Shown here: in pieces, positions 44,570-52,855 of the stretch
How positions within the stretch are numbered: position 1 is the first letter of the stretch
Layout: the number at the start of each line of letters is the position of its first letter
DNA from: Hyphomonadaceae bacterium UBA7672
GTDB lineage: Bacteria > Pseudomonadota > Alphaproteobacteria > Caulobacterales > Hyphomonadaceae
Assembly: GCA_002483135.1 (NCBI GenBank)
Contig: DLHI01000026.1
Span: 227,591-291,590, forward strand
DNA length: 64,000 nucleotides
Direction of reading: 5' to 3'
Position numbers and translations under genes: made by a program
Notes under the pieces: generated by a model
The model's database searches: none
Told to the model about the DNA's origin: nothing
Seen by the model: only the letters and a program-made list of their open reading frames with translations

Positions 44570-44977
44570 TCACAAGGCCGACGCCATTACGATCGCAGCA
44601 GCGATCTTGACCCCGGCAAGCACCAGGGCGGCGCCGATCTCATCCCGCTCGATCCTGCGCGGCAGGTCGCGCAGGATCAGGTCGGCTGCCCGAAACGCCA
44701 GCAATTGCAGGAGGATGGCGACGACGCCCCAGATCAGAATATCGTAAACCGACAGCGCCGTGACGAGGCAGGCGGACATCGGAACGGCCAGGCCAACAAT
44801 GACAGCGGACAGGCTAATCCCTGCGGAAATGTTTCCTTCCCGGATCAGTTTCAGCTCTTTCATGGGCGTCAGGAGCACATGAACCACGCATCCGGCGATC
44901 AGCAGGGCCAGCGTGACCCCGCCATGGAGCATGAATTCGGGGAACCCTTTCACAAAGGACTGGATCGCAGTTTCCAT
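44570..44977 (-). CDS. DUF350 family membrane protein
   Basis: A 135-residue protein with four membrane helices: GVTLALLIAGCVVHVLLTP, ISLSAVIVGLAVPMSACLVTAL, ILIWGVVAILLQLLAFRAAD and ALVLAGVKIAAAIVMASAL. The LIREGNISAGISLSAVIVGLAVPMS order is the DUF350 signature. GGAGG precedes the ATG at slightly long spacing. The function of DUF350 is not settled; it often appears with stress or glutathionylspermidine-type genes, none of which are here. Confidence 0.85.
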   Translation of the reverse strand: METAIQSFVKGFPEFMLHGGVTLALLIAGCVVHVLLTPMKELKLIREGNISAGISLSAVIVGLAVPMSACLVTALSVYDILIWGVVAILLQLLAFRAADLILRDLPRRIERDEIGAALVLAGVKIAAAIVMASAL

Positions 44978-45174
44978 GTGTTGGGACCTCCGGAACGTCG
45001 CCCCGGCTTGGTTTCACGACGGCCCATGGAAGACCAGCCCCCAGATGGCGCGTCCCGGAAAGACAAGTAAAACCGTCGCATTATTGCGATCTGTAGTACC
45101 CGGTGATTTTCGGATTCAGACGAATACTTCTCGTGTCTATTGCGGACCCGTGTCTTTACACGATCAGGCCGCCC

Positions 45175-45594
45175 CTAGATCCCGAACACGGCCAGCACAG
45201 CTCCCACCAGCGTCGACAGCGTCATGATCAGGGTCAACGCCACGGCGACGACGCGCTGGGTCGAGGTTCTCTTGCGAACGCCCGGAATCGACTTTTCCTT
45301 GCGCGGGGCCAGCGTCCAGATGTTCGACAGAAAGCCTATGGCGCAGACGCCGCAGATGATGGCGGCGGCCCGGGCTCCGGAAATAAGGGCGGCGCCGGTC
45401 GCAATACCCAGCAGCAGGGCCTGGAAGCCAGCCGTGGCCGAAATCACCTTGCGCAGCATGCGATCGGCGCGGCCATGATCGAGGCCATCAAAGGCGGTGT
45501 TGGCCGTGATGACCGCCGCCGTCCAGCCGGATGCAGCCGCCCCGCCGGCCGTTAGAGCGGCCGTCGCGTGCATTATCGAGTAGAAATCTGGCAT
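45175..45594 (-). CDS. hypothetical four-helix membrane protein
   Basis: 139 residues with about four hydrophobic segments (IMHATAALTAGGAAASGWTAA, FQALLLGIATGAALISG, AAAIICGVCAIGFLSNI and VVAVALTLIMTLSTLVGAVLA). ATG 45594 (MPDFYSIM) with GGGGA upstream is preferred over a longer frame. No domain was recognised. The 200-bp gap downstream towards the DUF350 gene holds only A/T-richer DNA that could be that gene's promoter. Confidence 0.6.
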   Translation of the reverse strand: MPDFYSIMHATAALTAGGAAASGWTAAVITANTAFDGLDHGRADRMLRKVISATAGFQALLLGIATGAALISGARAAAIICGVCAIGFLSNIWTLAPRKEKSIPGVRKRTSTQRVVAVALTLIMTLSTLVGAVLAVFGI

Positions 45595-45742
45595 ACGGCG
45601 TCCCCGGAGAATCGGGTCCTGTGTAGAGGGATTCGGCGCCGACGCATCGCCAGCGCGAAGCCGCACGCGCTATGATGTCCGCCTATTGCCAGCGCCCCTG
45701 CCCGGGCCGACTGTGCTGGCGAAACGAATTCAGGGGACTGCC

Positions 45743-46483
45743 ATGAGAATTTCCGGGACCGCCCTCCTTGCCGGGCTGAGCCTGCTTTCCGCCGCCTGCA
45801 CCGGACAGCCAGCCGAACCGGCCAAGCCGGAAGAAGCAAAGCCCGTGGCAGTGGCCGACCCGGCGTTCGATCGCGCCGCAAGCTTCAACTGCGAGGGCGG
45901 CGGCAAGCTGGACCTGGTCTTCAACGCCACCGACACGGGCGGCGTGAAGGCGCGCCTCGATGGCGCAGCGGGCGTGACCCTGAGCCCCGTTCCTCCCGCG
46001 AACGACACCAGCCCCGAGATGCGCTTCACCCAGGACAGCACGACGCTGGTCTACAACATGGACAACACCGTGACATATGAATCCGGCGACGTGAAAAAGA
46101 CCTGCGCGTTCGAGTCCGCCAGCATTCCGGCGCCGAAAGCCGATGGCGTCGTGCACACGCTGACACAGGAAGACGCGGGCAAGACCTTCGAGGTGAAGGT
46201 GGGCGAGAAGGTCTCGATCGCTTTCGTCGGCGTGCCGACAGCCGGCTACATCTGGGGTGCATCCAAGCCGCCAGCCTGGGTGAAGGCGACCGATGGGCCG
46301 GGCGGGCCGACCTCGACGGCCCAGATGCTGCCCGGCTTTGCCGGGGGAAGCCATTGGGAAGTGATCGTGATCGAGGCCATCGCCGCCGGGGAAGGCGAGA
46401 TTACGCTGGCCCAGCGCCGCCCCTGGGAGCCGGAATCCGAGCCCGACGCCGAGACGTTCAAGTTCACGCTCAAGGCCAGCTGA
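45743..46483 (+). CDS. lipoprotein with MliC-like and chagasin-like inhibitor domains
   Basis: A 246-residue lipoprotein (RISGTALLAGLSLLSAAC, lipobox SAAC). Residues about 45-130 look like an MliC lysozyme-inhibitor domain: ASFNCEGGGKLDLVF, YESGDVKKTC and the paired Cys. Residues about 140-246 look like a chagasin (I42) cysteine-protease inhibitor: GVPTAGYIW (L2-type loop), GGSHWEVIVIEA and AQRRPWEPE. AGGGGA precedes the ATG. It would inhibit c-type lysozyme and papain-like proteases from the envelope, which is inference. The next gene begins right after its stop. Confidence 0.75.
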   Translation: MRISGTALLAGLSLLSAACTGQPAEPAKPEEAKPVAVADPAFDRAASFNCEGGGKLDLVFNATDTGGVKARLDGAAGVTLSPVPPANDTSPEMRFTQDSTTLVYNMDNTVTYESGDVKKTCAFESASIPAPKADGVVHTLTQEDAGKTFEVKVGEKVSIAFVGVPTAGYIWGASKPPAWVKATDGPGGPTSTAQMLPGFAGGSHWEVIVIEAIAAGEGEITLAQRRPWEPESEPDAETFKFTLKAS

Positions 46484-47176
46484 TTGAAGACGGTGGCAGC
46501 CTTCGCGGGCGCCGCCGTCCTTCTGGCTGCGTGCGCCCCGAAGGTGGAGCAGCCTTCCACCGCCGACATTCAACAGGCTCGGCAGGCGGCGCTGTCCTTC
46601 GAGCAGCAGATGAAGCGTGAGATCACAACGCGGCTCGAACGCAACGACGACGCGGTGGCTGTCTACATGTCCTATGCCGATCACGCGCCCGAGTGGGCGC
46701 GTGAGATCAGCAACCGGCTCGAGCTCGACTTCAGCCGCACGGCGCTGGGCGTCCGCAATCCCGCAAATGCGCCTGACGATTGGGAAAAGCAGCAGCTCGA
46801 GACGTTCGCGTTCCTGATGGATTCAGGGCTGGACCCCGACACGTTCGAGGCTGCCGAAATCGTGCAGGAGGGTGATGCGACAGTGTTCCGCTGGCTGCGG
46901 CCCGTGCGGATGATGGACGCGTGCCTTACCTGTCATGGCGAGACGATCGAGCAGCGCATCAAGCTGTTGCTGGCGCAGGAATATCCGCTGGATGAAGCAG
47001 CCGGTTACTCGGAGGGGCAGATCGGCGGGGCCTATTCGGTGCGCAAGGTTTTGCGAGTCGGTGATCAGCCCGCGCCGGCGTGGACACCGATCCCCGAGCC
47101 GGTAGTGCTACCGGCGGACCAGCGCCAACCGGGCGATGCGCCTGTGGTGGCGCCCTCCTCCACACCGCCGGAATAG
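46484..47176 (+). CDS. Tll0287-like (DUF3365) heme lipoprotein, TTG start
   Basis: A 230-residue lipoprotein (KTVAAFAGAAVLLAACAP, lipobox LAAC) with a heme-binding domain. C147-x-x-C150-H151 lies in MMDACLTCHGETIEQR, the c-type heme site of the Tll0287/DUF3365 fold. Before it is a helical part with RLERNDDAVAVYMSYADHAPEW. The end is Pro-rich. The TTG start directly follows the inhibitor gene's TGA, so it is strongly coupled. It could sense redox or gas ligands in the periplasm; any tie to the inhibitor is unknown. Confidence 0.82.
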   Translation: MKTVAAFAGAAVLLAACAPKVEQPSTADIQQARQAALSFEQQMKREITTRLERNDDAVAVYMSYADHAPEWAREISNRLELDFSRTALGVRNPANAPDDWEKQQLETFAFLMDSGLDPDTFEAAEIVQEGDATVFRWLRPVRMMDACLTCHGETIEQRIKLLLAQEYPLDEAAGYSEGQIGGAYSVRKVLRVGDQPAPAWTPIPEPVVLPADQRQPGDAPVVAPSSTPPE

Positions 47177-47177
47177 T

Positions 47178-48266
47178 TCAGGCCTTCGCGCCTTTCTTCC
47201 CGCCGCCATAGATCGGCGCGGCAGAAGCGGATGACTCATCCAGCGGCCAGCGCGCGCGGGCGGGCGTGTCGAGCGGATCGGAGATGCCGCGATGGAGGCG
47301 CTCGGCGCCAGCGAGCGCGATCATGGCTGCGTTATCGGTGCACCAGCGCATGGGCGGAGCGAAGAAGTGGAATCCGAGATGGTGCGCTTCGGCTTCGAGG
47401 CGCGCGCGAAGTGTCTTGTTGGCAGCGACGCCGCCCGCGACGACGAACGTGTGGCGCTCGAACTGCTCTTTCACTTGCGCCATGGCTCGCGACGATTTTA
47501 CGGTGAGGATGTCAGCGACGGCTTCCTGGAAGGAGGCGCAGATGTCGGCGCGGCGTTGCGGCGTCAGCGGCTTTTCCTCGATGGCGCGGCGCACGGCGGT
47601 CTTGAGGCCGGAGAAGCTCATGTCGAGTCCCGGCCGATCAAGCAGCGGTCGCGGCAGGTTTACCGCACCTGCACTGCCCGTCATCGCCTCGCGCTCGACG
47701 GCCGGGCCACCCTGCCCGGCAAGCCCGAGCATCTTGGCGGTCTTGTCGAACGCTTCGCCGGCCGCATCGTCGATGGTGGAGCCGAGACGGCGATAGTGGC
47801 CGAGACCCTCGACCGCCACGAACTGGCAATGGCCGCCGGAGACCAGCAGCAGCAGGTAGGGGAAGCTCACCTCCTCGGCGAGGCGCGGGCTGAGCGCGTG
47901 GCCTTCCAGATGGTTGACCGCGACCAGCGGAATTCCCCGCGCGAGCGCAATGGCCTTGGCCGCCGACAACCCCGCCATCACGCCGCCGATGAGGCCGGGG
48001 CCAGCGGTAGCCGCAACGCCCGAGAGCCCGTCCCAGCCGATGCCGGCATCCTGCATGGCCAGCGCGATGAGCGAATCCAGCCGCTCCACATGGGCGCGCG
48101 CCGCGATCTCGGGCACCACGCCGCCATAGAGGGCGTGTTCTTCGGTCTGGCTGGCGATGCGTTCGCCCAGCACGGTGGCGCGGCCATCCGCCAGGCGCAG
48201 GACCGCCGCCGCGGTTTCGTCGCAGCTGGTTTCGATCCCGAGGATGGTGAGCGCGCCTTGCATCAT
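47178..48266 (-). CDS. tsaD: tRNA N6-adenosine threonylcarbamoyltransferase TsaD
   Basis: A 362-residue essential enzyme for the t6A37 modification of ANN-decoding tRNAs. Motifs are LGIETSCDETAAAVL, VVPEIAARAHVERL (metal His-x3-His region), VNHLEGHALSPRL (HxEGH), VSGGHCQFV and VAGGVAANKTLRARL. ATG 48266 (or 48263) is the usual start; the ORF opening at 48311 adds residues not in the family. It is divergent from hemC with about 45 bp between starts, so promoters overlap. Confidence 0.96.
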   Translation of the reverse strand: MMQGALTILGIETSCDETAAAVLRLADGRATVLGERIASQTEEHALYGGVVPEIAARAHVERLDSLIALAMQDAGIGWDGLSGVAATAGPGLIGGVMAGLSAAKAIALARGIPLVAVNHLEGHALSPRLAEEVSFPYLLLLVSGGHCQFVAVEGLGHYRRLGSTIDDAAGEAFDKTAKMLGLAGQGGPAVEREAMTGSAGAVNLPRPLLDRPGLDMSFSGLKTAVRRAIEEKPLTPQRRADICASFQEAVADILTVKSSRAMAQVKEQFERHTFVVAGGVAANKTLRARLEAEAHHLGFHFFAPPMRWCTDNAAMIALAGAERLHRGISDPLDTPARARWPLDESSASAAPIYGGGKKGAKA

Positions 48267-48311
48267 TGCGGCCGCGCTTGTACGCCGCCAGCGAAGGATA
48301 AGCCAAGACAT

Positions 48312-49295
48312 ATGACATCGACACGAACAGTCAGGATCGGAACACGCGGATCGCCGCTGGCGCTGGCTCAGGCGAATCTGTTCGCCAGCCTGATCACACA
48401 GGCATCCGGCGGATCAGTCGCAACCAGCCTCCACCCCTTCACCACGACTGGCGACAAGATCCTCGATAAGCCGCTGCAGGACGCTGGCGGCAAGGGCCTG
48501 TTCACCAAGGAGCTCGACCGAGCGCAGGAGCTCAATGAGATCGACGTCGCCGTCCATTCGCTGAAGGATGTGACCGTCACCCTGCCCGATCACCTCTATC
48601 TCGCCGCCTTCCTCGAGCGCGAGGATCCGCGCGACTGCCTGATCGGGCCCTTCGCCCGCATCGCGGACCTGCCCCGGGGCGCGGTCGTCGGCTCATCAAG
48701 CCTGCGGCGTCAGGCGCAGCTGAAAGCGGCGCGGCCGGATCTGAACGTGGTCACGTTCCGCGGCAATGTGCAGACACGCCTGCGCAAGCTGTCCGAGGGC
48801 GTAGCGCAAGCCACGATTCTCGCAGCTGCGGGTCTTCGCCGGCTGGGCATGATCGACCACGCGGCGGCTACGCTTCCGGTCGAGGACATGCTGCCCGCGG
48901 GTGGACAGGGCATCATCGGCGCAACGCTGCGCAAGGACGCGCCGGACTGGCTCAAGGAGCTGCTGGCGAAGATCGACAATGAGGAAGCGCGGCTGGCGGC
49001 GACCGCCGAGCGCGCCTTCCTGCGCAGGTTGGACGGCTCCTGCCGTACGCCGATCGCTGCGCATTTCCGCCTGACAAAGGACGGGGCCGAGATGGTGGGC
49101 GAAGTGCTGGCCGATGATGGGTCGAAGCGCTGGCGCGCCGAGGGGGTGATCGAAGGCCGCCCCACCGTGTTCGACGCCGAAGTGCTGGGCGATGCGCTGG
49201 CCGAGGATGTCGCCATCGAGCGCGCCTACGATCTCGAAGGCGTGCTGCCGCCGGACTACGCGCCTGACGGCGAAGATGGGGAAGACGAGGCGTGA
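48312..49295 (+). CDS. hemC: hydroxymethylbilane synthase (porphobilinogen deaminase)
   Basis: A 327-residue enzyme joining four porphobilinogens into hydroxymethylbilane. Motifs are RIGTRGSPLALAQANLF, VHSLKDVTVTLPDHL (catalytic Asp), GSSSLRRQAQLKAARPDL and the dipyrromethane-cofactor Cys in RRLDGSCRTPIAAH. ATG 48312 starts the family match; the frame is open far upstream only as antisense to tsaD. Its stop overlaps hemD (GTGA). Confidence 0.97.
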   Translation: MTSTRTVRIGTRGSPLALAQANLFASLITQASGGSVATSLHPFTTTGDKILDKPLQDAGGKGLFTKELDRAQELNEIDVAVHSLKDVTVTLPDHLYLAAFLEREDPRDCLIGPFARIADLPRGAVVGSSSLRRQAQLKAARPDLNVVTFRGNVQTRLRKLSEGVAQATILAAAGLRRLGMIDHAAATLPVEDMLPAGGQGIIGATLRKDAPDWLKELLAKIDNEEARLAATAERAFLRRLDGSCRTPIAAHFRLTKDGAEMVGEVLADDGSKRWRAEGVIEGRPTVFDAEVLGDALAEDVAIERAYDLEGVLPPDYAPDGEDGEDEA

Positions 49296-50005
49296 GCAAG
49301 CCAGCCCGGCCGCGCATCCTGGTGACGCGCAGCGAGCCGGGCGCATCCGAGACAGCGACGCGGCTTGAGGCGGCAGGCTTCGAGGCCGTAGTCGAGCCGC
49401 TGTTCTCGATCGTTGCCTTTGACGCAACGCTGCCCGACTTCGACGCCCTCGCCTTCACGAGCGCCAATGGCGTGCGGCGCTTTGCGGCGCTGTCGCCGCG
49501 CCGTGACGCGGCTGTGTTCTGTGTCGGCGCGCGAACGGCTATGGTCGCGCGCGAGGCAGGGTTTGCGGATGTTGCGTCGGCCGACGGCGATGTGGCGGTA
49601 CTGGGTGACTTGATCGCTGAGCGTCTGACGCTGGGCACGCGGCTGTTGCATGCAGGAAACGAAGATACGCGCGGGGACCTGACGGGGCGTCTTTCCTCCT
49701 CTGGCATTGTGGCGAGCTTCGTGGCGTTGTTCCGGGCCGAGCCTGTTGCGACGCCGGGACCTGCGCTTTCCCGCCACCTGGCCGGCGAGCCCGCGTTTGC
49801 GGCCGTGCTGGTCCATTCCCCCCGCGGCGGTGACATCCTCGCCGGAATGATCCGGGCTTCCACCGGCCCTGCCTCCATCGACGTCGCCGCCATCTCCGCG
49901 GCCGCCGCCGCACCGCTGGAAGGCCTGGCGCGCCGTATCGCCATCGCCGAGGCGCCCAATGAGACCTCACTGATTTCCGCCCTCGCTGGCCTTGTTTCCG
50001 GTTGA
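49292..50005 (+). CDS. hemD: uroporphyrinogen-III synthase
   Basis: A 237-residue HemD that cyclises hydroxymethylbilane with ring-D inversion. Sequence conservation in this family is low. Typical features are ILVTRSEPGASETATRLEAAGF at the start, LAFTSANGVRRFAAL, DLTGRLSSSGI and LVHSPRGGDILAGM. The GTG start overlaps the hemC stop, and position after hemC is the strongest evidence. A Mic60-like gene follows after 70 bp. Confidence 0.92.
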   Translation: MSKPARPRILVTRSEPGASETATRLEAAGFEAVVEPLFSIVAFDATLPDFDALAFTSANGVRRFAALSPRRDAAVFCVGARTAMVAREAGFADVASADGDVAVLGDLIAERLTLGTRLLHAGNEDTRGDLTGRLSSSGIVASFVALFRAEPVATPGPALSRHLAGEPAFAAVLVHSPRGGDILAGMIRASTGPASIDVAAISAAAAAPLEGLARRIAIAEAPNETSLISALAGLVSG

Positions 50006-50075
50006 GAAACGACGGCGCATCCGTCTATGGTCGTGCTGGGGAGCGTGCATGCGAACGCCATGAGGTTGGCGCCCG

Positions 50076-51392
50076 ATGACGACGGCCAAGGTCGGCACAT
50101 CCAAGATCAACGACGAACCCGAGCCCATCGAGGCCGAGTTCGAACCGCTTGAAGGATCGGACATTCGCCCGCCGCGCGGCACGCCAAAGCCGCGCCGTAG
50201 CCGGACCGTGACCTTCGGCCACCTGATCGCAGCCAGCGTCCTTGCCGCCAGCCTTGGCGCAATCGTCTCCATCGCCGCGGGCAATGCCAGATCGGGTGCG
50301 CCCACCGGAACACTGGCCCGCGAGATCGATCTCCTGCGTCGCGACATAGCTGACCTCCGCAACCGCGCCGATCGCGCGACCACCGACGTTGTCGGGCTGC
50401 GCTCCAGCGTGAGCGCGCAGGGCGACCGTCTGGACAGGCTGGATGGCGGCGCCACGCAATTGCGCACTGACATCGCGGCGCTGTCGGCGCAGATTTCGGC
50501 CATCAGCGGCGCAGGCGGCGGTGAATCGCCCGCAGGCGCCATGCCAACGTCATCACCCCTGGGTATCCTGCTGGCGCGTATCAACCGGCTGGAGGGCATC
50601 GTCGCGGAGGACCGCCACGCGCCCGAAACAACGCGCGAGGTACAGCGCGCCATTGCCGATCTTTCGCTCGAGGTCGCCTCCCTCGACCGCGCCAACACAA
50701 CGCTTGTTTCCGCATTCGATCAGAGGCTGGCCTCGCTGGTTGCGCTGGAGGATGGCCTGCGAACGCTGGCCTCCGACGTGGCGGCGATGCGCGCAGGCGA
50801 GACGCCAAGGGGACGGGGCGTTGCAATAGCGCCCATGCCCGCTCCCGTGGCGACTCCACTCCCGGCATTGGCCGCGGCTGACCGATCGCGTTCGATCCGT
50901 GCGCTGGCGGCGCTCGAGTCGGCGGCGCGGAATGACAAGCCGTTTGCCGCCGAGCATGCAGCGCTTGCAGCCTTCCTGCCCGGAGATGCGGGTCTTGCCG
51001 CCATACAGGTTGCAGCGCAGTCCGGCGTGACGACGATGGATCAGCTGCGCACTGACTTCGACGCGGCCGCGAACCGTGCGCGCAAGCTGTCAGAGCGGGA
51101 GAGCGACGATGGCTGGAACTGGCTGCGCGACTCGTTCGCCGGCGTGATCGAGTTCGCGCCCAGCGCGCTGGTCACCCGCAATGCCGAGACGATCCGCACG
51201 GCGCGGCGCCAGCTGGACATCGGCGACATGCAGGGTGCGATTGCTGCTGTGTCGTCACTGTCGGGCGAGGCACGGGGCGCCTATGACATCTGGCGCAAGC
51301 GCGCGGAGGAACGCGCAAGGCTGGATGCCGCGCTTGGCGATCTCAATTCGCGGCTGCTGGGTGCGGCGGCAATCAGCGATAACTCAGGCTGA
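50076..51392 (+). CDS. Mic60/mitofilin-like inner membrane protein
   Basis: A 438-residue protein. A charged N-part (about 1-44) is followed by one membrane helix (HLIAASVLAASLGAIVSIAAG), then a long coiled-coil-like region (ARExDLLRRDIADLRNRADR onward) and a C-terminal mitofilin domain with RSIRALAALESAARNDKPFAAE, RARKLSERESDDGW and LDIGDMQGAIAAVSSLSGEAR. In alphaproteobacteria, Mic60 genes typically sit beside hem genes, as here; Mic60 shapes inner-membrane invaginations and contacts the outer membrane. The hemC-hemD-mic60 order is established in the literature for this class. Confidence 0.87.
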   Translation: MTTAKVGTSKINDEPEPIEAEFEPLEGSDIRPPRGTPKPRRSRTVTFGHLIAASVLAASLGAIVSIAAGNARSGAPTGTLAREIDLLRRDIADLRNRADRATTDVVGLRSSVSAQGDRLDRLDGGATQLRTDIAALSAQISAISGAGGGESPAGAMPTSSPLGILLARINRLEGIVAEDRHAPETTREVQRAIADLSLEVASLDRANTTLVSAFDQRLASLVALEDGLRTLASDVAAMRAGETPRGRGVAIAPMPAPVATPLPALAAADRSRSIRALAALESAARNDKPFAAEHAALAAFLPGDAGLAAIQVAAQSGVTTMDQLRTDFDAAANRARKLSERESDDGWNWLRDSFAGVIEFAPSALVTRNAETIRTARRQLDIGDMQGAIAAVSSLSGEARGAYDIWRKRAEERARLDAALGDLNSRLLGAAAISDNSG

Positions 51393-51525
51393 GAACCCCC
51401 ACAGTCAACGAGGTCGCGCGTTACCTTAGCGTCATGCTGCTGTCGCGGAATTGTTCTCGCGCGCCTTGCCCTGCCCGCGCTCCCCCACTAGCTCCGTGTG
51501 CAAACCAGCTGTCTGGGAGGACAAC

Positions 51526-52365
51526 TTGAAACGCATCATCCTGCTCGCCGCGATCTGCACCGGCGCTCTTCTTGCCTGCACCACGCCCGCCGCAATGACG
51601 GACGCGCAAGCGCCTGTCGCCGTCGCCAAGGCCGACGCGGGCCTCGCCGCCGCCATCGCCAATCCGGCGCGCGCGGACGCGAACAAGGTGCGCGACATTC
51701 ACCGCCACCCTGCCGAGACGCTGGCCTTCTTCGGCGTTAAGCCGGACATGACCGTGATCGAGATCGCGCCGGGCGGCGGCTACTACGCCGAGATCCTCGC
51801 GCCTTACCTCACCGCTGGCGGCGGCAAGTATATCGGCACGGGCAACCCGATCGCCGCGCTCTCCGACCAGACCAAGTGGGGCGTGCAGACCTATGTGCCG
51901 ATGAACGCCACCTCCGGCCCGCTGGGCGCGCCGGGCTCTGCGGACATGGTCCTCACCTTCCGGAACGTTCACAACTGGATGTGGCAGCCGGGCATGGTGG
52001 ACAAATACTTCGCCGACTTCGCCGCCGTACTGAAACCGGGCGGCGTGCTGGGCGTGGTTGAGCACCGCGCCGACCCGCGTCCCGAGACCGTGGCTGGCGG
52101 CCGCTCGGCCAGCGACGGCTATGTCGCCAAGGCAACCATCGTGGCCGCCGCGACCAAGGCTGGCCTTGTGCTTGAGGCCGAGTCCGAGATCAACGCCAAC
52201 CCGAAAGACACCAAGGACCATCCCTTCGGTGTCTGGACCCTGCCGCCCAACTCCTGGACCTCGCCGCGCAACCAGGGCGAGACCCCGGCCGACTTCGACG
52301 CCGCGAAATACAAGGCCATCGGCGAAAGCGACCGCCAGACCCTCCGGTTCCGCAAACCGGCCTAG
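51526..52365 (+). CDS. exported class I methyltransferase-fold lipoprotein
   Basis: A 279-residue protein starting at TTG 51526, with GGAGG 5 nt upstream. KRIILLAAICTGALLAC is a lipoprotein signal (lipobox LLAC). The mature protein has a methyltransferase-like fold of the COG4798 group: TVIEIAPGGGYYAEILAPYL resembles motif I, DMVLTFRNVHNWMW motif IV, and KPGGVLGVVEHRADP motif V. SAM is not known to be available outside the cytosol, so function is unclear. The next 130 bp carry a weak GC hairpin before the tRNA region. Confidence 0.8.
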   Translation: MKRIILLAAICTGALLACTTPAAMTDAQAPVAVAKADAGLAAAIANPARADANKVRDIHRHPAETLAFFGVKPDMTVIEIAPGGGYYAEILAPYLTAGGGKYIGTGNPIAALSDQTKWGVQTYVPMNATSGPLGAPGSADMVLTFRNVHNWMWQPGMVDKYFADFAAVLKPGGVLGVVEHRADPRPETVAGGRSASDGYVAKATIVAAATKAGLVLEAESEINANPKDTKDHPFGVWTLPPNSWTSPRNQGETPADFDAAKYKAIGESDRQTLRFRKPA

Positions 52366-52418
52366 CCTGAAACAGCCCGAACACGCGCCAAAACGCCCGG
52401 TTTGAGCCTTTACAACCG

Positions 52419-52460
52419 GCCGCTGCCTCAAGGGCGGCGGCCGACTTGCTTTCCGGTCCC
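52419..52460 (+). terminator. possible terminator after the methyltransferase-like gene
   Basis: GGCCGCTGCC and GGGCGGCGGCC around TCAA form an imperfect GC-rich stem followed by GACTTGCTTT. Moderate support only. Confidence 0.4.
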
Positions 52461-52499
52461 CGTCCGGGTTATAGCGCGCCCCTCTGGCCGCAACGCCGG

Positions 52500-52540
52500 A
52501 CGCTGCCTTAGCTCAGCTGGTAGAGCACCGCATTCGTAAT
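52500..52540 (+). repeat. 41-bp direct repeat: 5' half of tRNA-Thr, truncated copy
   Basis: Positions 52500-52540 repeat exactly at 52621-52661, covering two upstream bases and tRNA-Thr from its first base through the anticodon loop and on to AAT. After 52540 the sequence diverges (TAGCGGGTCACCGCG) and the 3' half is missing, so this copy cannot make tRNA. It may mark an integration or recombination junction in the anticodon loop, or a tandem duplication with loss. The 80 bp between copies hold no gene. Confidence 0.85.
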
Positions 52541-52622
52541 TAGCGGGTCACCGCGAAATTCGCGAAGTCGCTCAATGAGTTGGACGAAGCGTGGTTGAAC
52601 GAGTAGTGGATTAGTAGGGTAC

Positions 52623-52698
52623 GCTGCCTTAGCTCAGCTGGTAGAGCACCGCATTCGTAATGCGGGGGTCAGGTGTTCAAGTCACCTAGGCAGCACCA
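52623..52698 (+). tRNA. tRNA-Thr (anticodon CGU)
   Basis: A complete 76-nt tRNA with encoded CCA. The acceptor stem is GCTGCCT/AGGCAGC, the D-arm GCTCAGCTGGTAGAGC, and the anticodon arm CCGCA-TTCGTAA-TGCGG with anticodon CGT (threonine, ACG codons). The T-arm is AGGTGTTCAAGTCACCT and the discriminator is A. It marks the left end of an accessory region. Confidence 0.95.
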
Positions 52699-52855
52699 CT
52701 AAATCAAGGCTCTAGCCACTCTCTCCAACTTCTGAAAATCGCCTGGGCATCACCTGGGCATCACCGTGGCGGATTTGATATTCACAGAAACTGGAAGGTG
52801 GACGCCGTCTCCGGGCGTCTCACAGCGTTTCCAAAATTGGATTTGGAAGCCGCGC

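Noticed and set aside
47292..48311. Long N-terminal extension of hemC
   Set aside because: The frame is open only as antisense to tsaD; the family match begins at ATG 48312.
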